From positions 732,718 through 796,717 of the forward strand of contig NZ_BMER01000001.1 of NCBI RefSeq assembly GCF_014636865.1: a DNA stretch of 64,000 nt, read 5' to 3'. The notes under the pieces were generated by a model. The model saw nothing but the letters and a program-made list of their open reading frames with translations. It did no database searches and was not told the DNA's origin. Shown here in pieces: positions 54,544-63,013 of the stretch; the stretch's first letter is position 1; each line of letters opens with the position of its first letter. Both the position numbers and the translations under genes were made by a program. The stretch is from Parapedobacter pyrenivorans. GTDB lineage: Bacteria > Bacteroidota > Bacteroidia > Sphingobacteriales > Sphingobacteriaceae.

Positions 54544-56058
54544 ATGAAAAAGACATTTCAGTTATATTTCACGGCTTTGGGCTCAGCAGCATTAATCACT
54601 GGCTCATGCTCCAAAGAATTTCTCAATCCGGACCCTAAAGGGACGTTGATGGAGGACACCTATTACAGCAATCCAAATGAAGCGTTTGCTGGCTTGGTTT
54701 CGGTATATGATCCTATTGGTTGGCAGACCGCGGTCTCGTACCTGAATTTTGGTGCGTTGAATGCGGCGTCCGATGATCATGTGGCCGGTGGTGGTGGTCC
54801 CAATGACATGGAGACTTGGCAGCGGTGGAGCAACTATACACTTAACGAGTCGATAGGACCACAAGAAGATTATTGGGATCGGAACTTCACCGGAGTCTCA
54901 CGTGCCAATATCTTTATCAAAAAAGTTGAGGAAGGAATCCCCGGCCTTAGTGATGCGCTGAAAGCACGTTACATCGCTGAAGCAAAATTCTTGCGGGGTT
55001 ACTACTATTTTGATTTGGTAAGACTATTCCGCAACATCCCTTTCTACACCGAGCCGCTGACTACCGACAATATGCGCGAACAGACACAGGTCGCACCTGA
55101 AGTGGTGTACGCCCAAATCGAGCAGGACCTTAAAGATGCGATCGCGGCTTTACCGCCTACGGTCCCTACAGCCACTGAAGGGGGCCGGATTACCAAGGGG
55201 GCAGCACAGGCATTGTTGGGCAAAGTGTATGTTTACCAGAAAAAATGGAATGATGCCGCAGCGCAGTTCGCGGAAGTGAACGGCACACCGGGGGGCACCA
55301 GCCAATATGGCTATAAATTGCTGGATAACTTCGAAGACATTTTTCGGCCAGACAATAAATTCCACTCCGAATCGATACTCGAGATCGTGCATTCGGCGGT
55401 TGGGGCGCTTGACTGGGGTGCCTGGGGTCAATTTTATGGCAATGTCGCTACCGTGATGTTCGGTCCGCGAGGTTATAGTGGCCCAAGTTATTACTCCGGT
55501 TGGAGTTTTTGTCCCATTACGGAAGAACTATATGACTTGATGCATTATGATCCCCGATTTAAAGCAACAATTGCCGATGTGGATAGTTTAGAGGACGCCG
55601 GGCTGGCCCAATATGAAAAGGGCTACATGAATACCGGATATTTTATCCAAAAATTTGCGCCTTTGGTGGAATTTGCAGCTACTACAGGCGTCCGCGAACT
55701 AAATTATCCACAGAATTATATCGAGATGCGCCTTGCCGATACCTATCTCATGGAGTCGGAAGCACTTATCGAAAGCGGTCAGGGCGGTGGTGCTGGAACC
55801 CGCGCTTACGAACTACTCAACGCTGTGCGTGACCGGGTCGGGCTGCCACCGATAACAGCTACACTGGACAACATCTTTCTCGAACGCCGCAAAGAGCTGG
55901 CTACCGAGGGCCACCGTTGGTATGACTTGGTGAGGTCAGGACAGGCTCCGGCTGCACTGGGAGGCAAAGGCTTCGTGGCCGGCAAACATGAAATCCTGCC
56001 AATTCCATATAACGAACTGCTGAACACCAAATTAGTCCAGCATGAGGCTTATAAATAA
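54544..56058 (+). CDS. SusD/RagB family glycan-binding lipoprotein (beta-glucan locus)
   Basis: A 504-residue SusD-type lipoprotein with the lipobox AALITGSCSKE (Cys at about residue 23). The helix with AKFLRGYYYFDLVRLFRNIPFY, the TPR-like GAAQALLGKVYVYQKKW and the C-terminal block TYLMESEALIESG, LNAVRDRVGLP and LERRKELATEGHRWYDLVRSG are all present and complete. It works as the lid and binding partner of the SusC before it. The next gene's real start lies after its stop codon. Confidence 0.95.
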   Translation: MKKTFQLYFTALGSAALITGSCSKEFLNPDPKGTLMEDTYYSNPNEAFAGLVSVYDPIGWQTAVSYLNFGALNAASDDHVAGGGGPNDMETWQRWSNYTLNESIGPQEDYWDRNFTGVSRANIFIKKVEEGIPGLSDALKARYIAEAKFLRGYYYFDLVRLFRNIPFYTEPLTTDNMREQTQVAPEVVYAQIEQDLKDAIAALPPTVPTATEGGRITKGAAQALLGKVYVYQKKWNDAAAQFAEVNGTPGGTSQYGYKLLDNFEDIFRPDNKFHSESILEIVHSAVGALDWGAWGQFYGNVATVMFGPRGYSGPSYYSGWSFCPITEELYDLMHYDPRFKATIADVDSLEDAGLAQYEKGYMNTGYFIQKFAPLVEFAATTGVRELNYPQNYIEMRLADTYLMESEALIESGQGGGAGTRAYELLNAVRDRVGLPPITATLDNIFLERRKELATEGHRWYDLVRSGQAPAALGGKGFVAGKHEILPIPYNELLNTKLVQHEAYK

Positions 56059-56092
56059 AGTACGGTTTAGTAAGAACATAATCGAAACAACC

Positions 56093-57025
56093 ATGAACAG
56101 AAATAGCTATACTCGCCCACTAAAAGTGCTCGTGGGCGGGCTCCTAATAACGATTGTTTCTTTCCACGCGTGCAGGGAAGAAAAGTACAGCTTAGGAAAC
56201 ATCCCAACACCGGATTTTGAGGTTCAGGCAGGTGCGGATGCCAATACGTTGGTATTCGTTAACAGTACCCCCGGCACCTCCATCGCCTACTGGGAAACGA
56301 GTACAGGCCAGAAATTCAAAGGTGACAACGTGTCTGCCCGATTCACTTTTGAGGGGGAGTATAATGTAACCTTAACAGCCGTCACGCCGGGCGGCACCGC
56401 TACCATCACCAAACAGGTATCCATCTCGCAGAGTGATCCGACAGCCTGCAACCCTGACCGTGCCTTGGGCTTTATTGCGGGATGCACGGAAAAAGTGTGG
56501 CGCTATAATCCGGAAGCAGGCACGTTCAAGGTCGGCGACGCCGGCCCTGACGCTGGCAATTGGTGGAGTAGTACAGACGGTGATGTAACCGGACGCGCCT
56601 GTGAATTCAATGACGAGTTCACTTTCCAATTCAATGCTGAGGGAACGTTTATCTACGATAATAAGGGCGACTTCTTTGCCGATGGATACCTGGGGACAAA
56701 AACGACGGGCTGCGAACCCGCTAGCAACTTGTCTGGCGACCAAACACTGTGGAATTCGGGGACATTTAATTTCTCTGTCATCGAAGGAGCAGGCGTAAAT
56801 AGTCTGGGACAACTGGTACTGACCGGCAAAGGCGCCCATATCGGCATCAAGAAAGCGCATAACGGTGGCGAAACGCCGACGGGTCCCGTCGGCAATTCCG
56901 TAACCTATGACATCCTGGCGATGGAGCAAAATGTAGGTGGCAAAGGGTATGACATACTGAAACTCGGAGTTAATATCGGTGGTTCAGGTTGGTGGACATT
57001 CACGTTACGCGCTGCTGCTAATTAA
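56093..57025 (+). CDS. PKD-domain surface lipoprotein, probable glycan-binding protein
   Basis: A 310-residue lipoprotein with the signal KVLVGGLLITIVSFHAC (Cys near residue 27). Residues about 45-115 form a PKD-like domain (TPDFEVQAGADANTLVFVNST, FTFEGEYNVTLTAVTPGG). The C-terminal part (EKVWRYNPEAGTFKVGDAG, WWSSTDGD, ending GWWTFTLRAAAN) is a beta-rich module seen in Bacteroidota beta-glucan loci. In such loci the gene after susD usually encodes a surface glycan-binding protein, the likely job here. The ATG at 56093 is preferred to one at 56042 inside susD because the signal peptide follows it. Confidence 0.8.
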   Translation: MNRNSYTRPLKVLVGGLLITIVSFHACREEKYSLGNIPTPDFEVQAGADANTLVFVNSTPGTSIAYWETSTGQKFKGDNVSARFTFEGEYNVTLTAVTPGGTATITKQVSISQSDPTACNPDRALGFIAGCTEKVWRYNPEAGTFKVGDAGPDAGNWWSSTDGDVTGRACEFNDEFTFQFNAEGTFIYDNKGDFFADGYLGTKTTGCEPASNLSGDQTLWNSGTFNFSVIEGAGVNSLGQLVLTGKGAHIGIKKAHNGGETPTGPVGNSVTYDILAMEQNVGGKGYDILKLGVNIGGSGWWTFTLRAAAN

Positions 57026-57087
57026 GTGAATCCCTGCAAGTCGATACCCTTTGTATCGGCTTGCTTTGAGTTTTTTAAACACGTTGC

Positions 57088-57945
57088 ATGAACAATTATC
57101 GCATGACAAACCTATTTTTAATGCTGCTATTACTGCTTGCTTGCGGCAAAGAATCACGAACGCCAAATATCCCCGATCCCGAACCCCCGCAACCTAAGGA
57201 ATATACGTTTACAAGCGTTCCAACATGGGCAGACGAGTTTGATTATGAAGGGCTTCCCGATGATGACAGATGGGGCTATGATGTAGATCCACAAAACAAC
57301 GGTTGGGGCAACAACGAGCTGCAATACTATACCGAAAAGCGGCTTGAAAATGCGCGTGTCGCCAACGGCGTACTGACCATCACCGCCATCAAGGAAGAAC
57401 ATGGCGGACTTGGTTATACGTCGGCTAGGCTCGTAAGCCGCGGCAAAGCTGACTTCCTGTACGGCCGGTTCGAAGTACGGGCAAAAGTGCCCCCGGGCCG
57501 CGGCACTTGGCCTGCGGTGTGGATGCTGCCGACCGACTGGGCCTATGGCGGCTGGCCTGCATCCGGTGAAATCGACATTTTAGAGCATGTAGGACATGAT
57601 CAGGACGTCGTGCACATCAGTGTACACACAGAGGCATATAATCATGTCGCCGGGACCCAGAAAACCGCAACCAAGAAAATCCAAAATGCGACCACCGATT
57701 TCCATCGCTACCGTGTGGACTGGACGCCCGATTACATCCGGGGGTATGTGGATGATGTCCAGCTCTTCAGCTTCTCGAATGAAGGGACGGGATTCAAAGC
57801 ATGGCCTTTCGACAAGAAATTCCATTGGCTCATCAATATTGCGGTGGGTGGCAATTGGGGTGGTCAGCAAGGGGTCGATGAAGAAGCATTTCCCGCTAGC
57901 ATGGAAGTCGATTATGTCCGGGTGTATGGCCTGATTGAGAATTAA
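57088..57945 (+). CDS. GH16 endo-beta-glucanase (laminarinase-type) lipoprotein
   Basis: A 285-residue glycoside hydrolase family 16 enzyme with a lipoprotein signal (LFLMLLLLLACGKE, Cys19). The catalytic motif GEIDILEHVG places the nucleophile at Glu161 and the acid/base at Glu166; the extra residue in EIDILEH (beta-bulge type) is the laminarinase/lichenase pattern of beta-1,3-glucanases. WADEFDYEG and NNELQYYT near the N-terminus and FHWLINIAVGGNWGG near the end are typical. It should cut beta-1,3- or mixed-linkage glucan at the cell surface, feeding the SusCD pair. The ATG at 57103 is an alternative start. Confidence 0.95.
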   Translation: MNNYRMTNLFLMLLLLLACGKESRTPNIPDPEPPQPKEYTFTSVPTWADEFDYEGLPDDDRWGYDVDPQNNGWGNNELQYYTEKRLENARVANGVLTITAIKEEHGGLGYTSARLVSRGKADFLYGRFEVRAKVPPGRGTWPAVWMLPTDWAYGGWPASGEIDILEHVGHDQDVVHISVHTEAYNHVAGTQKTATKKIQNATTDFHRYRVDWTPDYIRGYVDDVQLFSFSNEGTGFKAWPFDKKFHWLINIAVGGNWGGQQGVDEEAFPASMEVDYVRVYGLIEN

Positions 57946-57964
57946 TCATGATTAACCGGTTCAT

Positions 57965-59383
57965 ATGATTTCTAAAATCTTGAAAAAACTCAGCATTGGC
58001 CTATTTGTAGCAACAATACTACTGCCGTTAGCTTGTAATTCACCCCAATCGTCAGTTGTGGAATGGTGGCTTACCAATACGCACGATGGCTCGGCATTGT
58101 TCGAAAAGCAAACCGCGATCTCATTAGGTAAATACACGGAAGGCGATTTACCCGTTATTGAGATCGACAGTAGTCATCATTATCAAACGATTGATGGATT
58201 TGGCTTCTCGCTCACTGGTGGAAGTGCGCAACATCTTATTAGGATGTCAACCGATGTACGAACTGCGCTGCTCCGCGAACTTTTTGCCACTGATGCCAAT
58301 AATATCGGCATCAGTTACCTGCGAGTGAGTATCGGTGCGTCCGACCTGAATGCCTATCCTTTTTCTTATAACGACCTGCCCGATGGCGAAACGGATCCCG
58401 GCATGGAGAAGTTCGATCTCGGCCCCGATCGCGAGGATGTGATCCCAATTTTGAAGGAAATTCTTTCCATCAATCCCAACTTGCTTATCATGGGCTCTCC
58501 ATGGTCACCTCCAAAATGGATGAAGACCAACCACGATACCCGTGGTGGCAGTCTTAAGCCGGAGTATTACCCTGCCTATGCCAAGTACTTCGTCAAGTAT
58601 ATCCAACAAATGCAGGCCGAAGGTATCCGAATCGACGCCATTACCGTGCAAAACGAACCCCTTCATCCTGGAAATAATCCCAGTCTGCTAATGCTTGCTG
58701 AAGAAATGGGTGAATTTGTAAAAAACCACCTCGGTCCCGCATTTGAGCAGGCAAGCATCGCTACCAAAATCATCGTGTATGACCACAACTGCGACAGACC
58801 CGATTATCCCATCAGCATATTGGATGATCCCGAAACCAGGAAATACGTCAGTGGTTCCGCGTTCCACCTGTACGGTGGTACCATCGACGCACTCTCGACC
58901 GTACATGAAAAGCATCCCGACAAGGAACTGCATTTCACTGAGCAATGGATGGGTGCGCCGGGTGACCTTTCAAAGGACATGCCCAATCACATCAAGCAAC
59001 TTACCATCGGAGCCACCCGCAATTGGAGCCGTACGGTGTTGGAATGGAACCTGGCCAATGGCCCAGATCACAAACCCCATACAGATCGTGGTGGCTGTGA
59101 CCGCTGCTTGGGGGGGATAACCATCGACGGCGACCGTATAACCCGCAATCCAGCCTATTATGTCGTAGCCCATTCGGCGAAATTCGTCCGTCCCGGATCG
59201 GTTCGTATTGCCTCCAATGAATTGGCCGGTCTCCCCAACGTGGCGTTCCACACCCCGGCGGGTAAGACTGTACTGATTGTACTGAATGAAAGTGATTCAA
59301 CACAAATATTCCGTGTAAGAAACAATGAACAGCAATTTACCTCAACGCTCCAGCGTGGTGCCGTAGCGACCTTTATCCTTTAA
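57965..59383 (+). CDS. GH30 family beta-glucosidase/beta-1,6-glucanase lipoprotein
   Basis: A 472-residue glycoside hydrolase family 30 enzyme. The signal ends in the lipobox ILLPLACNS (Cys24). TIDGFGFSLTGGSAQHL opens the barrel; the acid/base is Glu231 in TVQNEPLHPG and the nucleophile Glu326 in HFTEQWMG; a beta-sandwich side domain completes the chain (FYVVAHSAKFVRPGS-like sequence). In laminarin loci GH30 enzymes remove beta-1,6-linked glucose branches, the likely role. It lies 19 bp after the GH16 gene and 13 bp before the GH5 gene, so all three share an operon. Confidence 0.93.
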   Translation: MISKILKKLSIGLFVATILLPLACNSPQSSVVEWWLTNTHDGSALFEKQTAISLGKYTEGDLPVIEIDSSHHYQTIDGFGFSLTGGSAQHLIRMSTDVRTALLRELFATDANNIGISYLRVSIGASDLNAYPFSYNDLPDGETDPGMEKFDLGPDREDVIPILKEILSINPNLLIMGSPWSPPKWMKTNHDTRGGSLKPEYYPAYAKYFVKYIQQMQAEGIRIDAITVQNEPLHPGNNPSLLMLAEEMGEFVKNHLGPAFEQASIATKIIVYDHNCDRPDYPISILDDPETRKYVSGSAFHLYGGTIDALSTVHEKHPDKELHFTEQWMGAPGDLSKDMPNHIKQLTIGATRNWSRTVLEWNLANGPDHKPHTDRGGCDRCLGGITIDGDRITRNPAYYVVAHSAKFVRPGSVRIASNELAGLPNVAFHTPAGKTVLIVLNESDSTQIFRVRNNEQQFTSTLQRGAVATFIL

Positions 59384-59396
59384 CAACGTATTCACC

Positions 59397-61133
59397 ATGA
59401 GAACTGTACTTTTCCTTTTTCTAAACGCCCTATTAGTTGCTTCATGCAATGCACCCAAGAAAAATTTCCTTCGTGCCCAAGGCCATCATATCGTCAACGG
59501 AGCGGGTGATACCATCATTCTCCGTGGAATGGGTCTCGGCGGTTGGATGCTACAAGAAGGATATATGTTTCGGTTGGGGTTCATCGGACAGCAATACCGT
59601 ATACGTGAAAGCATCGAGGACATCATCAGTACGGAAGAAACCGAAAGGTTCTATCAGCAATGGCTGGCAAATCACACGCGGAAAGTAGACATCGATTCCA
59701 TGGCAGCATGGGGATTCAACTCCATACGACTGCCCATGCACTATAACCTGTACACGTTATCTGTGGAAGACGAGCCCGTAGGAAGTGAAAACACCTGGTT
59801 GGAAAAGGGCTTTGCCCTGACCGACAGCTTGCTTGCCTGGTGTAAAGCCAATCGCGTATATCTCATCCTCGATCTTCACGCCGCTCCCGGCGGACAGGGT
59901 AACGATCTCAACATTTCCGACCGCAACCCCGACAAACCTTCGTTTTGGGAAAGCAGGGCTAACCAAGAAAAAACGATCGCGCTTTGGCGCAGACTGGCCG
60001 AGCGCTATGCCGATGAAGAATGGATCGGTGGCTATGATGTACTCAATGAAACCAACTGGGGCTTTGAGGATACGGCCGACTTCCGCGGCACGGAAGAACA
60101 ATCCAATGCACCATTGCGGCAATTCCTTGTAGATGTTACCCGCGCCATCCGTGAGGTGGACGCCAACCACATTATCTTCTTGGAGGGCAACGGCTTCGCC
60201 AACAACTACAATGGCATCTTTCCAAAATGGGATGACAACCTGGTGTTGAGCTTTCACAAATACGGTAACCCTAATGTCCAAGAGGCTATCCAACGCTTTC
60301 TTGACCTACGCGAAGAACATGATATCCCGCTTTGGCTGGGCGAATCTGGCGAAAATTCCAATACATGGTTTACCGAGGCCATTGCGTTATGTGAAACCAA
60401 TGGCATAGGCTGGGCTTGGTGGCAAAACAAAAAAATGGGCATCAACCAGCCCCTCGAAATCAAACAACCGGAAGGATATGAACGTTTGTTGGATTATTGG
60501 TCGGGAAAAGGTGAAAAACCCTCCCCCGAAGAGGCGTTGAGCATATTAAACGAATGGTTGGAAAATCTCAAACTGGAAAACAATACGTTTCACCAAGACG
60601 TAGTAGATGCGATGTTCCGACAAATCTACTCATATGAGGCGCTTCCTTTCAGCAAAAATGCAGTGGAGAACGGTACCATCTTACCAGCCGTCAATTTCGA
60701 TCTCGGCCGACAACGGGTGGCTTACTACGATACCGATACAGCTAGCTACCACTATACGCCCGGTTTGAACACACAGGGCAACCGTGGCCGCAGCTATCGA
60801 AATGATGGGGTAGATATCCGACCGGATTCATTAGGCCATCACATTTTCCATATTGAAGATGGCGAATGGCTGCAATATTCCGTAACCGTAACAGATGAGG
60901 GCATCACAGGTTTACAGTTACAAGTTGCCAGTGAAATTGAGACCGGGCGCATTAACGTGAGCATCGATGGTCAAACATTGGCACAACCCATCACCATTCC
61001 GACGACTGGAGATGAGGAAGAATGGGTGCTTGTACCCATCGAGATTCCGGAACTGACCAAGGGCAAAAATGTGATACGCATTAAAGCAGAAACTGGTGGC
61101 TTCAATCTCAAATCCATTGCATTTGGGCTATAG
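59397..61133 (+). CDS. GH5 family glucanase with C-terminal carbohydrate-binding module
   Basis: A 578-residue lipoprotein (MRTVLFLFLNALLVASC, Cys17). Residues about 30-390 form a GH5 TIM barrel related to exo-beta-1,3-glucanases: LRGMGLGGWM, FNSIRLPMHYN, ILDLHAAPGGQGND, acid/base Glu218 in DVLNETNWG and nucleophile Glu316 in LWLGESGE. Residues about 440-578 look like a CBM6-type beta-sandwich (RSYRNDGVDIRPDSLG, GEWLQYSVTV, GFNLKSIAFGL). It would trim oligosaccharides from laminarin-like glucans. The stop codon lies inside a hairpin at 61118-61145 that may end the operon transcript. Confidence 0.9.
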   Translation: MRTVLFLFLNALLVASCNAPKKNFLRAQGHHIVNGAGDTIILRGMGLGGWMLQEGYMFRLGFIGQQYRIRESIEDIISTEETERFYQQWLANHTRKVDIDSMAAWGFNSIRLPMHYNLYTLSVEDEPVGSENTWLEKGFALTDSLLAWCKANRVYLILDLHAAPGGQGNDLNISDRNPDKPSFWESRANQEKTIALWRRLAERYADEEWIGGYDVLNETNWGFEDTADFRGTEEQSNAPLRQFLVDVTRAIREVDANHIIFLEGNGFANNYNGIFPKWDDNLVLSFHKYGNPNVQEAIQRFLDLREEHDIPLWLGESGENSNTWFTEAIALCETNGIGWAWWQNKKMGINQPLEIKQPEGYERLLDYWSGKGEKPSPEEALSILNEWLENLKLENNTFHQDVVDAMFRQIYSYEALPFSKNAVENGTILPAVNFDLGRQRVAYYDTDTASYHYTPGLNTQGNRGRSYRNDGVDIRPDSLGHHIFHIEDGEWLQYSVTVTDEGITGLQLQVASEIETGRINVSIDGQTLAQPITIPTTGDEEEWVLVPIEIPELTKGKNVIRIKAETGGFNLKSIAFGL

Positions 61134-61145
61134 TGCCCAAATGCA
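61118..61145 (+). terminator. Hairpin at the end of the GH5 gene
   Basis: TGCATTTGGGC (61118-61128) pairs perfectly with GCCCAAATGCA (61135-61145), an 11-bp stem with a 6-base loop that contains the TAG stop codon. Only a short T-group (TCGTTTCG) follows, so it is a probable but imperfect intrinsic terminator. Confidence 0.5.
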
Positions 61146-61164
61146 TCGTTTCGTAGGTCAGCTG

Positions 61165-61196
61165 AAAAGTTGTTGTTAAAAAATGTAAAAGTTGTT
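61165..61196 (+). repeat. AAAAGTTGTT direct repeats, 22-bp period
   Basis: AAAAGTTGTT at 61165-61174 and again at 61187-61196, about two helical turns apart, in the 131-bp gap upstream of the esterase gene. TATTTTTG at 61236-61243 fits a -7 element for that gene. Together they suggest a separately controlled promoter. Confidence 0.35.
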
Positions 61197-61264
61197 AAAA
61201 ACGTTAAATCCTTACATGGCTGTTGGTTAGGCGATTATTTTTGGCCTTACATAATCAATAAATC

Positions 61265-62122
61265 ATGAAAAGCATTTTGGCGTTTTTAACACTTATCCTA
61301 TCTTCACTTATGGGCACCGCCCAACTTAACCACACCTCAAATTACAGCGAAATAGAAACCATAGATTTTTATTCCGAGGCCGTGGGTGATACATTTACCG
61401 TAAGTGTACAGCTACCCAAGGAATATGAAACCAGAGCGGAGACGCATTATCCCATAACACTGGTGATAGACGGTGATTTTTACTTTCCCACTTTGGCGCC
61501 GCTCTTGCGTCAATATGAAATAACAGGACTTTTACCCCCGATGATCTTGGTGGGCATAGGTTATGGCGACTTTCAAAAGATGGACTCACTGCGGGTACGC
61601 GATTTTCTCTATCCCAAGCCGTTGGAATCCGATGAAATGGTGGCACCAGGTGGTGGACTGAATTTCTATCGCTTTATAACCCACGAATTACTACCCCGTC
61701 TGGAAACCACGCTCCGCGTAGATACGGCTCAACGAACACTAATGGGGCATTCCCTTGGTGGCTACTTCTCCCTATTTGCATTGCTTCAGCAAATAGAGGA
61801 AGAACGGGTCACCTTTTCCAATGTAATCGCAGCCAGCCCCACATTGTGGTACCACGATTTTTTTCTCAATCAACTGCCGGAAAAAATCGCCTCAAGCGAT
61901 CCGAAAGCTATGCTGGATATTGTGATTACGGCTGGCAGCCTTGAAAACAGCGAATGGACACTTAATCCCATACATAAGCTGACGGTCTCTTTCAAAAACC
62001 AGAATATCCCTCACCTTCACGTAGACGCCATCATATACAATTATCTAGACCATATGGATACGGGCCAATTAAGTTTTATCAAAGGGTTGCAGCGATTTTA
62101 TAATTCGCCATCTACTCAATGA
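61265..62122 (+). CDS. Exported alpha/beta-hydrolase esterase (esterase D/IroE type)
   Basis: A 285-residue protein with a Sec signal ([16 protein letters not shown]) and an alpha/beta-hydrolase fold of the putative esterase family. The nucleophile elbow is [11 protein letters not shown] near residue 160; the oxyanion region is [12 protein letters not shown]; and the acid and histidine would come from the later VITAGS and YNYLDHMDT segments. Similar enzymes occur next to glucan loci but substrates vary. It is 131 bp after the GH5 hairpin, perhaps a separate transcript. Its last 11 bp overlap the convergent YbjQ-type gene. Confidence 0.85.
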   Translation: MKSILAFLTLILSSLMGTAQLNHTSNYSEIETIDFYSEAVGDTFTVSVQLPKEYETRAETHYPITLVIDGDFYFPTLAPLLRQYEITGLLPPMILVGIGYGDFQKMDSLRVRDFLYPKPLESDEMVAPGGGLNFYRFITHELLPRLETTLRVDTAQRTLMGHSLGGYFSLFALLQQIEEERVTFSNVIAASPTLWYHDFFLNQLPEKIASSDPKAMLDIVITAGSLENSEWTLNPIHKLTVSFKNQNIPHLHVDAIIYNYLDHMDTGQLSFIKGLQRFYNSPSTQ

Positions 62123-62432
62123 CCACTGCTGTACCACTAGCCGTTACCATAAGCATGCTGCCCCCACTGCCAACGGTTTCATAATCGAGGTCAACACCTA
62201 CCACCGCATTCGCTCCCATGGTGGCAGCATACTGTTGCATTTCATAAACGGCCGTCTCTTTGGCTTCGCGAAGCACTTTTTCATATGAGCCCGATCGGCC
62301 ACCTACGATATCACGTATTCCCGCGAAGATATCCCTGAAGAAATTGGCTCCGATAATGGTCTCACCGCTGACCAAGCCAATATACCGTACAATCTTCTTT
62401 CCTTCTACCTGTGGTGTTGTTGTAATAAGCAT
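62112..62432 (-). CDS. YbjQ/UPF0145 heavy-metal-binding-like protein
   Basis: A 106-residue protein of the YbjQ (DUF74) family, which forms small pentameric rings of unproven function. The full-length pattern is present: [38 protein letters not shown], and [17 protein letters not shown]. No signal peptide or membrane segment. Its 3' end overlaps the esterase gene antisense by 11 bp. Confidence 0.92.
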   Translation of the reverse strand: MLITTTPQVEGKKIVRYIGLVSGETIIGANFFRDIFAGIRDIVGGRSGSYEKVLREAKETAVYEMQQYAATMGANAVVGVDLDYETVGSGGSMLMVTASGTAVVIE

Positions 62433-62487
62433 AACAATCTCTTTTCCATTTGGACGCCTGGAGAAAGAGAAAGTTACGCGTCGATCA

Positions 62488-62922
62488 TCAGTCTATCCGA
62501 AGGAAATTGCCGTTCTTATCAAACTTCAAATCCATACCATTGGAGAGTTTCACTTCCTGGCCACGGTCGTCCAGCTCCCAGTCGAGAATAAAAAAATCAG
62601 GATAATTGGCAACGACATACGCCAAGATCTTCTCAGGCACCACACTATCCGGTAATTTACTGGAACCCTCGACACCGAGTATTTTACCTTTTTTGTCAAA
62701 ATCAAGGTTAAACCCTTCGCTGAGGTACACATCATAACTGGTTTTCAAATCGTCACGCTCTTTTACAACTTGAAGGACTTCTTGATCGGGGAAATGTTGG
62801 GTGATGTAAGTCTGTGCATCCTTTGGTAGGCCATCGGCAGAAACGACACTTTCTTTATCGCACGCTGTAAATGTTACTAAAACTACACCTACTACGATCA
62901 TTAAACGAATTGCTTTTTTCAT
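62488..62922 (-). CDS. PepSY-like lipoprotein
   Basis: A 144-residue exported protein with a lipoprotein signal ([20 protein letters not shown], Cys20). The mature part has two copies of a PepSY-like unit: [19 protein letters not shown] with [19 protein letters not shown], and [18 protein letters not shown] with [17 protein letters not shown]. Such proteins are common in Bacteroidota periplasms and may be protease inhibitors or chaperone-like, but the function is not established. It is 55 bp upstream of the YbjQ-type gene on the same strand. Confidence 0.88.
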   Translation of the reverse strand: MKKAIRLMIVVGVVLVTFTACDKESVVSADGLPKDAQTYITQHFPDQEVLQVVKERDDLKTSYDVYLSEGFNLDFDKKGKILGVEGSSKLPDSVVPEKILAYVVANYPDFFILDWELDDRGQEVKLSNGMDLKFDKNGNFLRID

Positions 62923-63013
62923 GATTATACTATTTTTTTGTTCTTGATTTCATACCAAGACAACCCAAAGGCAACTTACCCTTACTCACACCATGAAAAA
63001 AATTCCCTTAATG

